A stretch of DNA of 14,524 nucleotides, taken from the NCBI GenBank assembly GCA_036939975.1, contig JALLPB010000574.1, forward strand, positions 1 to 14,524, given 5' to 3'. Position 1 is the first letter of the stretch; each line of letters starts with the position of its first letter. The position numbers were made by a program, and so were the translations under genes. The notes beneath the pieces are model-generated. The model did no database searches and had not been told where the DNA came from. It saw only the letters and a program-made list of their open reading frames with translations. The DNA comes from Cyclostephanos tholiformis. Lineage: Eukaryota; Bacillariophyta; Thalassiosirophyceae; Thalassiosirales; Thalassiosiraceae. Of this stretch, positions 1 to 7,372 are shown one piece after another.

Positions 1-135
1 TTTTCTTTTTTTGGTGAGCATTTCAAATGTTTCAAGCCTCTCAACAAACCATGACTCTAACAGATGATCCCTCAACTCTTCATTTTTCTCATAAATAGCC
101 AAGGCAAACATAACATTCTCGCAAGCATAAATCAT
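1..135 (-). CDS. Partial open frame at window edge, unknown
   Basis: Read on the minus strand from an ATG at 133-135, about 45 codons stay open to the left edge of the window and continue outside it. The predicted peptide is rich in Glu, Leu and Lys (it contains KNEELRDHLLESW and VERLETFEML), a helical, soluble-looking composition, whereas the plus strand here is stop-rich. I do not recognise it. It lies tail to tail with nothing and head to head with the transposase remnant starting near 143. Roughly 45 open codons at this base composition can occur by chance, so this is a weak call. It could be the start of a host gene or another element fragment. Confidence 0.22.
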   Translation of the reverse strand, partial: MIYACENVMFALAIYEKNEELRDHLLESWFVERLETFEMLTKKRK

Positions 136-142
136 TGACAAT

Positions 143-739
143 TTGAAGGTAGTCACTGATGATGATGGCTTTCTGGTCAAGGAGTTCTTGCTTGCAATGA
201 TGCTTGACTCCTGTATAGACTTTGCAAATGAAAAGACTCAGCTCAAGTTCGTTTGTGAAAGCATTGGAGCAGAAGCACTAATCACAACAAAGTATCATGC
301 CAAATATGCCGGAGAGGGAATTGAATATTCTTGGGGAGCTGCTAAGGCTATATATTGCTGTTATCCTCTTGCATTGAAGAAAGGGAAAGAGTAGTTTGTT
401 GACCTCGTGTTGAAGTGTACTTCACGAGAAATGCTGAAGACAGAAATGATAAGAAAATTCAGTCACTGAGCACACAGTTACATGCTGAGCTATAAGGCAA
501 TGGAGATTCTCGGGGAAGAAGGGACAGGGGATGAGATTGATGTGTCATTGGACATAACACACAACCAGATAGAAAATATGCAGAAGATTGTAAAAAGTCA
601 CCGGTCAGCACTCGACTTTGACTGAGGATTCATCATGAATGCACTTAAATTAGCTACAAAATTAGATTTGAAAGATTAGATTGAGATTGTGCCAAAAAAT
701 GAAGAAGGGACAAAAATGGCAACACCAGTAGAACATTAA
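143..739 (+). pseudogene. DDE-type transposase C-terminal remnant
   Basis: A single frame runs from about 143 to a TAA at 737-739, broken by TAG 392-394, TGA 467-469, TGA 623-625 and TAG 677-679. The first part contains KYHAKYAGEGIEYSWGAAKA. This resembles the third catalytic block of DDE superfamily transposases, where a Lys-Tyr/Phe-His segment precedes a conserved Glu and Trp (compare NPIExxW); here the Glu would be that of GIEYSW. Further on come IRKFSH, a nonsense codon, AHSYMLSY, and then KSHRSALDFD, all typical, as I recall, of the C-terminal half of uncharacterised transposase-like proteins in diatom genomes. The N-terminal catalytic Asp residues are absent; upstream of 128 the frame is closed. 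No terminal inverted repeats were found. The TTG at 143 is not a believable start: this is a truncated pseudogene. Family placement beyond a DDE transposase is uncertain. Confidence 0.6.
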
Positions 740-879
740 ATATTTACTCACAATTGGAGCCAAACATAGGTTGGTTGTTGTGTGGAGAACAATGTACAGG
801 GCCACAGCAGCAGCAATGACCTGGTGGATAGTCACATACTGTGGCAAAAATATTCCCCCAAAATTTCCCTATTCGCCAG

Positions 880-1310
880 TGCATAATACCCTCCCCCCCT
901 GGATTGAATTTTGACAAATCCAGTGCACCCAATGTTGCCCCTAATGTAGCAAATCAGTCTATTGCACCAGAATGGGCGCCACAGGGGCATGGGCAAAGAA
1001 AAAACCACGTATGGTTGTCGTATTTTTTTTACTCAATTCAAATTATTTTTTGCCACTGGTTCAATTGCCATAAACTACCCCCCCATGGGTCAAATTTTGA
1101 CAAATCCAGCACACCTGATGTCGCCCTGGGGTGTGGGTAAAGGCAACACCATATACATATGATTGAGGTGTATTTCCCCTTTTTTTGCCATCTTCTTCTA
1201 AAATCTGTCATATCCACCCCCCTTGCTCAAAATTCGACCAATCAAGCACACTCAATGTTGCACCTGATGTGGTGAGGGGGTCTATTGCGCTTGAACAGGT
1301 GCTGGAGGGG
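880..1310 (+). repeat. Three diverged copies of a 137-186 bp repeat
   Basis: Three segments share the same order of landmarks: a C-run, then a variant of TCAAAATTTTGACAAATCCA, then a variant of AATGTTGCACCTGATGTGG. The GACAAATCCAG core starts at 913 and 1099, and a GACCAATCAAG version starts at 1236, giving spacings of 186 and 137 bp. Copies 1 and 3 also share an AGTCTATTGC-like segment after the core, which copy 2 lacks, so copy 2 appears to carry an internal deletion. T-runs precede copies 2 and 3. The unit has no convincing coding capacity. It could be tandem subrepeats in an LTR or UTR of an old element. Confidence 0.5.
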
Positions 1311-1531
1311 ACCGGACGGAATCAAAGGTCATGACGGATGAAACCCATGGTTTCCATATCGCAGTAGAAAGAAAAGCTTCAGTTTCCACAAAAAATAGGA
1401 GTGACATGGAACTTTGGCAATTTTCCTCCTATGACAACACTGGTACTAGCCAACATAGGGGTAATTTTATACCAGGGCTACGATTTATGGAAAAATCATA
1501 AAAGCAACTATAACTTCGAATAAATGGTCCC

Positions 1532-1573
1532 ATATAGCAATAATTTTACCATGTATTGCTGATATTGCTATAT
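1532..1573. repeat. 11-bp perfect inverted repeat
   Basis: ATATAGCAATA at 1532-1542 is the exact reverse complement of TATTGCTATAT at 1563-1573, separated by 20 nt. A partial extra copy of the right arm (TATTGCTGA) lies inside the loop at 1554-1562. It sits in a gene-free AT-rich stretch and has no T-tract that would suggest a terminator. Role unknown. Confidence 0.45.
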
Positions 1574-1736
1574 TCTGGGCTTGGGGATTTTTATTTTCTA
1601 TTCTTTAATCCGTTTGCAGCTCAATTGTTGCTATCAAATGTGATTGATTCGAGGTCAATTCTTCCTGATTACAATGGCAGCAAATTGAGAACCATGAGGG
1701 GCAAGGATGGCACACGGCTCTGTCCTCCCCCCCAAG

Positions 1737-1764
1737 AATTTTCTAACTGCTCTGTGAGAAAATT
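1737..1764. repeat. 8-bp inverted repeat
   Basis: AATTTTCT at 1737-1744 pairs with AGAAAATT at 1757-1764 across a 12-nt loop. It is short and AT-rich and could arise by chance. It is recorded because it lies in an otherwise featureless stretch next to a C-run. Confidence 0.25.
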
Positions 1765-2135
1765 TGGTGAGGAACAACCAACTCAGACTGGTACCTTGTC
1801 AGTGGGACTTTCTTGGACTCCCAACAGGGTCCTCTGCCCAAGACCAGAGGTATTAGGTAGTAAGGTCTGTCCTTCCCCTCCCCTCACAATTTGTCCTTGC
1901 TCCTACTCTCAGCTCCCAAACAATGAAAAGGAGTTCAGTTCCAGGAGCTTCAGGTTTGTCACCATCCAAATGGGTGTAGAAAATTGATACGTAATAGAAC
2001 TTAAGAGAGGGTCCTGCCAAATGGGCTAGGTTTGAATTAATGTTCTAATAATTGATCAAAAAAACCCTCCCCCAATCCCAGATTGGGTATCCGTGTGCTT
2101 CCACCATCAATTTTGTTTCAATCACTTGGGCATTC

Positions 2136-2943
2136 TCAGTTGAACTGAGAGAAAGGAGGCAACTTGAAACCACTATTCGTGTTACCACCAACATTTTTTC
2201 TTGTTTTGGCATTTTCAGGACAATTTCTGATTCTTGAGTCTTCTGGGTTAACTCATGTGAGGACATCTGGGATGTGCCTGAAGTTTTGGCAGGCGAGCAT
2301 TCTTTTGGCCACATTTTGGCTGAATTCCATTACTTGTTTTCATATGTATCTGAGGAAAGCATCACTTGAACATCTCCCTATGAGCATGATCATGAAGACT
2401 GGGCATTTACCTAGGTACATTACCATTGCTCCACCTGATCTGATCATGTGCATGCCAATGTTTTCCTTCTTTATTCCAAGTCTTGTTTCACCAATTGCTC
2501 CTGCTGCATCCCTTAGGGTGTTGATCATGTGTTTTGATGTTACTCAATCAATGATGTCATTTTTGGAGTATGTAAAGATTGGAGAGTTGGACTTGATCCT
2601 GGGTATTTTTGATCCTTCTTACTATTGCTGTCACCTGACTGGGCAACAGACTGTGTCCTCTGATGACATTAGGGTGATGGCATCCATTTTCATGTCCTTG
2701 TTTTGTTGCTTGAAGATGATGGCTACGCAGTGGGCATATTCGAATTGGGGGGTTGTCATGGCTGAGTTGTTTGGTACCTGTGAAGAGGTGGATGTTGCAA
2801 AGGCATACAATTTCAGTTCTTCTTTGCTCCGCTGCTGTCACTTTTAGGTATTTGTATGATCTCATTGCAAAGAAGACTCCTTGGTCAAGCTTGGTGCAAT
2901 TTTGTTTGACCATTTAACTAATGACTGATATTGGGATGACTTT
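2136..2943 (-). pseudogene. Tyrosine recombinase (integrase) of the DIRS-like element
   Basis: The recombinase is in two frames. The first (about 2913-2580) carries FFAMRSYKYLK, whose Arg (codon 2860-2862) matches the first catalytic Arg of the fold, then RRTEIVCLCNIHLFTG and SQVTAIVRRI. The second frame (from about 2577) carries MINTLRDAAGAIG, GIKKENIGMHMIRSGGAM, MLIGRCSSDAFLRYI and KQVMEFSQNVAKRM. The His and Arg of HMIR and the Tyr of LRYI (codon 2346-2348) correspond to the remaining catalytic His, Arg and nucleophilic Tyr. In the relatives I remember, the motif is GRWSSDAFLRY; here Trp is replaced by Cys. Nonsense codons fall at 2544-2546, 2340-2342 (TGA just after the Tyr, before KQV) and 2253-2255. 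Its job was to insert a circular cDNA without target duplication. Two TAA codons (2944-2946 and 2914-2916) separate it from the upstream linker in the same frame. It is a pseudogene. Confidence 0.78.
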
Positions 2944-3960
2944 TTAGTGTTTTTCTTCTGGGTCTGTGTTTTTGAAGGCCCTGAACTCTTGTTGCAGAAT
3001 GAATGCAGATTGGCCATTTTTGCCAAAGGTTGGGTTTGGGTATCCATTTTCTTTGAAGGTCATGGATACATATTGAATGGTATCTTGGACTCTGTTTGCA
3101 ACCAATTTTTCATGAGCACATCTCTGACAGCCATGGCAAATGGTCCAATGAGGATGTGGCGCTCTTCCTGTTTGGAGTTCTTGAGGTAGAAGTAGTTGAC
3201 AATGCCAATGGAAGTGGCATATTTTCCATATCTCCCAAGACCTAGCTTGCTTCTGGTGTTTTCCTCTGTCAACTGTTCTTTCATGGGCAATTTGCACAGT
3301 AATGCAGTCAAAAATGAGGTTATTTCTTTGGAATCTATCGTCATCATGGGATAGGGCATCTGCAACTTTGTTGTCATCTCCTTTGAACCATTGGCTGCAT
3401 GATTTCATCCCATTCTTGAGGAAAAGGGAGGCATGCTTTCTTGTGGTTTCGATCCTTGCTGATGCTTGCTCCGGTGATTCTCCTAGTTTGGTGAAATTTG
3501 ACTTTTTAAACCATCCTTTGGCCATTGTGCTGTTGGTCTTGTCAAGGGGGGGCAGAAGGGCGTAGCCATTGATAACGTCTCCGGCAATGAGCTCCTTGAT
3601 CAGTTCTGGTTGGAATGTTGTTCCTTTGTGGTTTCCAATCTCAATGGCTTCTTGCAAGTCTGCTATTCTGCATTCTTCAGGGATTTGCATCATTGGCTTG
3701 ACCATTCTAACAGAAGCTGCTCCATGTGTGACCAGAGTGGATGGTGCATCAGAAGTGGGGAAAGGATGATGCTTTTCCTGAATTCTGAGCCGTATCCTAG
3801 TGGTGATGAAGATTGGGGTTCTAAAGCAAGGCCAATGTTGAGGTTGAACTTCTTGAGTATCAAGTAGTTTTTCTCTGTGGCTTTGCTGTTGAGGTTGATT
3901 GTAACGATAGGTTTGATTGGGCATGGGGATTCCAACTTGATGATTTTTTATGACTTCCAG
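2944..3960 (-). pseudogene. RT N-terminal block fused to RNase H, polymerase core deleted
   Basis: Three minus-strand frames must be followed. One (about 3935-3690) gives CPIKPIVTINLN, KNYLILKKFNLNIGLAL and SSSPLGYGSEFRK, the region just before the polymerase domain. The next (about 3687-3345) gives CRIADLQEAIEIGNHKG, ELIAGDVINGYALLPPLDK and then, without any gap, TNSTMAKGWFKKSNF and DDNKVADALSHDDD, which are the RNase H Asp/Thr block and the ADALS block that ends RNase H in DIRS and gypsy elements. The fingers-palm region with its YIDD/YVDD box is missing; the junction is near 3538. A third frame (about 3330-3060) gives KEITSFLTALLCKLPMKEQL, the conserved RNase H-recombinase linker, and then the earlier frame resumes to 2944 with NGQSAFIL. 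The product could not polymerise DNA. Confidence 0.72.
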
Positions 3961-4432
3961 TAGGGTTCATGGGCCAGAATTAGCCAAATAGTGCTTTGAC
4001 TGCTTGGGTGTTTGGTCTCATGCATTTTGCCTGAGATGATTTCAAGGGCTCCTTGCACTCACGAGTGATGCCTCTGCTGTATGGGCTTTTACCCCTGCTG
4101 GGGGCATCTCTGACAAGGCCTCCTGGTGTAATTTGCTTGATGCCCTCCCCCACGATGAAAATGAGTCATCATTTTCATATAACTCACAAAGTTATTTGGT
4201 TGCCTGCTCCATGCCGATCATGGTGATCCTTTCCCCCAGGTGGGTTGGATGACTTTGTGAAGTTTCATTGTAACCACAATTTGTTGATTTGATTGGGGGA
4301 AGAGGGGAGTGGAATTGGGGCCATGGGTGGAGTTTTTGGTGGTTGGGAGGTTTTATCTTTAAGGCTGGTGCCACTGAAGGGTGGCTTTTTGGATGGGCAT
4401 GGTTGGGCACCGCTAGACCCCGACCTGATTTC

Positions 4433-4975
4433 CTATTCCAAAGCTGCCTTCCTCCTGCACTCCGCCATGTACTCTATGTATGCTTGCTTTTTATCCTTGG
4501 GGAATTTGGCTGCTGTGACATGGGATTTTTGGAACTTGCAACCTTTCTCCCTCTTGGTGTGGAATAGCGGGCACATGAATGTCCCATCATTGGGAACTCT
4601 GCCTTGGAAGATTTTCTCCCAGGTTTTGCCTTCAGCTATCTTGAACTCCTCTACTTGGTTGTTGTTTTTGAGCCTTTTGTTCTTCGATTCCTCTTTTTTG
4701 AACCCTTGGCATGTTCCATTGTCATTGGATATGATGACATCCATGTTTAGGGCATCGAAGTCAATGACTTGCTGGTCAACGTCTTTGCAATCAGCGCATT
4801 GGCAGCAATCCTCTAAGAATATTTGCACAAAACTATCTACCAGCCATAGAATTTTTGCTGTGAAAGTGTTGTTGGCTGCAATCCTGTTCTTATATGTGAT
4901 GCTGTGCTTTCCTGTCATGCTAATGCAAATTCCATGAGTTGCTTTGTCAGGATTCAGGATAGGGGTGGCACTCAT
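4433..4975 (-). pseudogene. Gag-like protein with CxxxHx6Cx5H cluster
   Basis: This is an open frame of 180 codons with an ATG at 4973-4975, the longest uninterrupted piece of the DIRS-like element. The N-terminal 110 residues are mixed, with a Cys-rich patch (DCCQCADC, about residues 57-63) and a basic stretch (KKEESKNKRLK, about 93-103). Around residue 117 comes KTWEKIFQGR, then MCPLFHTKREKGC and KFQKSH, giving Cys135, His139, Cys146 and His152. That spacing resembles the single zinc knuckle-like motif (CxRWHxxGxC) that I recall ahead of the RT in diatom YR elements. A gag function in RNA binding and particle assembly is inferred from position and motif. The frame closes at 4433 and the segment from 4432 to about 3960, which should lead into the RT, is frameshifted. 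It may not be translated as drawn. Confidence 0.55.
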
Positions 4976-5309
4976 AAAATTGTCAAAAATATTTTATTGC
5001 ATTTTTTATTTTTGAATTGTGGGATCCCAAGACATATATGTCAATAAGATAAATCCAAACTTAAAAAAATTCACTAGAAGTGCCCTGTTGGTGTCATCAA
5101 TGTAAATTTTGGCCATTTTTGCTAGTGACTGGACTAGTGACTCACATTTGACTCACTATTTATCCAGTAAAACACTGGTTTTTTGAGGTTCACCCAAGCC
5201 AGAAAGTAATCATACACACTATATGTAACTCCCAGTGCATCAGTAATCAAAGAAAAGTAAGATTATAATGGTATATCATAATTATTTCACAAGTTGTGGC
5301 CATATGATG
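4976..5309. other. Noncoding stretch with dyad cluster, upstream of the gag-like frame
   Basis: No gene was recognised. Relative to the minus-strand DIRS-like element this is the leader side. It contains an AT-rich hairpin (TCAAAAATA 4983-4991 with TATTTTTGA 5007-5015), the palindromes TGGGATCCCA (5020-5029) and GACATATATGTC (5031-5042), a 12-bp imperfect tandem repeat with CTAGTGACT at 5122-5130 and 5134-5142, and CCAGT/ACTGG arms around 5164-5178. These may belong to the 5' terminal region of the element, but no matching repeat was found at its other end. Confidence 0.4.
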
Positions 5310-5668
5310 CAAGTTTTCTCTCCACGTTCTCTACTCATGCTTGTTGGAAGTCCACTTTGACCACATCAACTTATCTCATGATACTTCCCTTTCTCCCTCT
5401 TTTGAGCATTCTTTATCCCACTTGATTACTACAGTCACAGAAGTCTTCTCCTCTTGCAGTATCTTTAGAACAGTCCCCTGACACCATTGCAAAACTTCAC
5501 CATCCTCATCACCGTAAGCAAAGCACATGTCAATTTTAAATGATCCCACCCAAATCTTATCAATTGCCCAACTTGTTTGGTGCTGCATCTCCATCAGTTT
5601 ATCCCCAAAGCCACTCATCTCTCTTTGATCCCACTCCAACATTGCATTTAGTTGGATACATTCCTCTC
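5310..5668 (-). pseudogene. Remnant of unrecognised WCQG-domain protein
   Basis: On the minus strand a frame runs from about 5668 (just after a TAG) through an ATG at 5640-5642 to a TGA at 5376-5378, and continues in frame past a TAG to about 5310. It contains KIDMCFAYGDEDGEVLQWCQ, then GTVLKI, VVIKWD, and beyond the stop LMWSKWTSNKHE and RTWRENLH. The pattern of a W-C-Q-G turn, a strand ending I-x-W-D and a C-terminal KW...NKH...WRE block recalls a short beta-barrel-like domain I have seen at the C-terminus of uncharacterised, multicopy diatom proteins. I cannot name its function. It lies between two retroelement remnants and shares their decay, so it is probably also from a mobile element. 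Confidence 0.45.
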
Positions 5669-5740
5669 TACCCTATGCTCAATTGTCAATTTGAATCAAG
5701 TCAGCTGATTTTGTTCTGAGCAAGAAATCATCTGGCCAAG

Positions 5741-6976
5741 TTGGTAATTCAATCGGTGCCTGCTTTGGTACCTAGTTTATATTGGTACAAGGTCGATACC
5801 AGGCCACAAGACAATGTAAGGTATTATGCCTACATATTATGCTACTTTGATGCATCACGACGCTATGTCAGTCCTTTGAAGCCCACTTCAGTAGGAGATC
5901 CAGACATTTACCTCGGTGCAAAACTGAAGGAGACCCAGTTACCTAACGGCATATGGGCTTGGGGGCTAAGCCCCTCTATGTATGTTAACCAAGCCATGAA
6001 GAACTGTCAGACTCACTTGACCCAGAAGTTAGATGGGCGGTACAAAATTCCAGCAAAGGCAGAGAACCCTTTTGCTTGTGACTATTGCCCTGACACTGAC
6101 ATGACAGAACACCTAGACCTGGAATATGCATCCTTCTTTCAACACCTCATTGGTGTGATGCATTGGATGGTGGAGCTTGGCCGTGTTGACATTGCCACTG
6201 AAGTCTCCATGCTATCCTCATATCTTGCATTCCCGCATGAGGGACATCTAGAAGCTGCCTTCCATGTCATGGGATACCTTTGACTTAAGCATAACACCAG
6301 ACTAATTTTTGACCCAACCTATCCTGATATAGTTGCCAGTGATTTTGCCCATCATGACTGGATGGAGTTTTATGGGGATGTTCACGAGGCCATTCCTCCC
6401 AACATGCCTGAACCTCTTGGTAAAGAGGTAGACCTCAGAATGATATGTGACAGCAACCATGCTGGTTGCAAGCAGACCCGCTGATCTCGGACTGGTATAT
6501 TAATTTATTGTAACTTGGCCCTAATTATTTGGGTATCAAAATGACAGTTGACCATCATGACCTCTGTCTTCGGCGCTGAGTTTGTTGCAATGAAGCATGG
6601 GATCGAATTGCTGAAGGAACTGCATTATAAGCTTTGTATGATGGGAGTGCCTCTGTCTGGCCCCTCATACATTTACGGCAATAACAAATCTCAAGTGACT
6701 AACTTGTCCAGACCCGATTCAACTCTAAAGAAGAAATCCCATTCCATTTGCTATCATGCAATTTGGGAATCAGTTGCAATGGGCAAATCTCTCATCACTC
6801 ACTGCAAGACCAATGACAATTTGTCTGACCCTTTGACCAAATTGACCTTTGGCACTAAGTGTCATAGACTTATGAGCAATATCTTGTATGACATACATGA
6901 TAACGATTTCAGATTGGCAAGAACATTTCTTCGGAGTATGATGTGCATCATGGGGACGTACGTAAACCTACTATAA
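5741..6976 (+). pseudogene. Ty1/copia reverse transcriptase end and RNase H
   Basis: One plus-strand frame runs the whole length, interrupted by TGA at 6281-6283, 6482-6484 and 6542-6544. It begins in the RT palm: YYAYILCYFD stands where copia elements have YxxYILCYVDD, so the catalytic YVDD is altered to YFDA, and the following residues look shortened. Then come GDPDIYLGAKLK, LPNGIWAWGLSPSMYV, IGVMHWMVELGRVDIATEVS and FPHEGHLEAAFHV, all strong copia RT signatures. RNase H follows with DLRMICDSNHAG, SVFGAEFVAMKHG and GPSYIYGNNKS, where the expected catalytic Asp of YGDN is Asn, and finally HSICYHAIWESVAMG and LSDPLTK. Gag, protease and integrase are absent, so the copy is 5'-truncated. No flanking LTRs were identified. 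The match to the diatom/stramenopile branch of copia is from memory. Confidence 0.85.
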
Positions 6977-7360
6977 ACAGGCGAGGTGGCACCTGCCAGG
7001 AGAGTGTCAGGAGCATGCCATCTGCTCATATCACCTTCAGAGTTTGGTGTTCCTTGCCACTGCCATAATTTTTAGACTTTAATACTTTACTTAGACCATG
7101 AATAGTGGTGAGCCATCCAATGATGATGACCGCCATCGCCACGGCCAATAGTCTACCTAATCGTAGTGGCCGTATTGATTGAAATTTGATATTAGATGCT
7201 GTAAATTCGAATTTATGGGCTAGTGCAACCATGTAATATTGAATATGAGCCTTACAAAATGACCAAATTTCCTGTAAATTCAAATTTACATAGGTATGCC
7301 AACCCATATATTTGAATATATGGAGGCCATCTGTATGTAACTTCGAATTTACGGAAATTC
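6977..7360. other. Gene-free spacer, rich in dyads
   Basis: No coding frame was recognised. It starts with an 8-bp stem (GGC-AGGTG with CACCT-GCC, about 6978-6995). ACGGCCA at 7141-7147 pairs exactly with TGGCCGT at 7167-7173. From 7200 it holds the three palindromes listed separately. It could be the 3' untranslated/LTR part of the copia copy, or a small unrelated insertion between the copia and gypsy fragments; the sequence alone does not decide. Confidence 0.4.
7200..7353. repeat. Three copies of TGTAAATTCGAATTTACA-type palindrome
   Basis: Copies start at 7200 (TGTAAATTCGAATTTA, then TG), 7273 (TGTAAATTCAAATTTACA) and 7336 (TGTAACTTCGAATTTACG). The consensus TGTAAATTCGAATTTACA is a perfect 18-bp palindrome. 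Spacings are 73 and 63 bp. Copy 2 differs at the central CG (CG to CA), the change expected from CpG decay. Sequence between copies is AT-rich (for example ATATATTTGAATATAT around 7303-7318, another dyad). Possible roles include a protein-binding site, hairpin-forming RNA, or remnants of terminal repeats; none is demonstrated. Confidence 0.55.
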
Positions 7361-7372
7361 AATATAAGCTTC

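Larger units (their letters stand above)
740..2135. other. Stretch without recognisable gene
   Basis: No protein family was recognised on either strand. The first part (about 880-1310) holds three diverged repeat copies, listed separately. Positions 1532-1573 and 1737-1764 carry small dyads. Runs of C (for example around 893-899 and 1727-1733) and AT-rich blocks alternate. A 143-codon plus-strand frame at 1556-1987 exists, but its composition (Pro, Ser, Cys, no motif) and the pyrimidine runs give no support for coding. It may be untranslated or terminal sequence of neighbouring elements. Confidence 0.4.
2136..4975 (-). mobile_element. Decayed DIRS-like tyrosine-recombinase retrotransposon
   Basis: Reading leftward on the minus strand there are, in order, a gag-like protein with a Cys/His cluster (4975-4433), the N-terminal block of a reverse transcriptase (about 3960-3538), an RNase H segment fused directly to it (3537 down to about 3330), a conserved linker, and a tyrosine recombinase ending at a TGA at 2136-2138. 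An RNase H followed by a tyrosine recombinase instead of a DDE integrase is the hallmark of the DIRS order. Similar proteins occur, as I recall, in many copies in diatom genomes. The element is dead: it needs several frameshifts, has TAA and TGA codons, and lacks the polymerase core. I could not define terminal repeats on either side, so the true ends lie somewhere in about 1990-2135 and 4976-5310. Confidence 0.75.

Noticed and set aside
1556..1987. A 143-codon plus-strand frame as a host gene
   Set aside because: No motif, Pro/Ser/Cys-rich composition driven by C-runs, and no clear start context. Left as unassigned.
2164..2847. A 227-codon plus-strand open frame
   Set aside because: It is antisense to the recombinase, whose minus-strand frames carry recognisable motifs. 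The plus-strand peptide shows no family features.
4293..4937. A 214-codon plus-strand open frame rich in Leu, Phe and Trp
   Set aside because: It is the antisense shadow of the gag-like frame; the hydrophobic look comes from complementing Lys/Glu/Gln codons. It should not be called a membrane protein.
5741..6976. In-frame TGA as selenocysteine or a reassigned sense codon
   Set aside because: TGA also ends other frames, TAA and TAG occur at similar broken positions in neighbouring elements, and frameshifts accompany them. Pseudogene decay with CGA to TGA explains it better.
7026..7307. A minus-strand frame of 93 codons with a hydrophobic stretch
   Set aside because: It runs through the palindrome-rich AT spacer with no recognisable motif. 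Judged chance.
7200..7353. Palindromes as a CRISPR array
   Set aside because: Only three diverged copies with unequal spacers in a eukaryotic transposon-rich setting and no cas genes.
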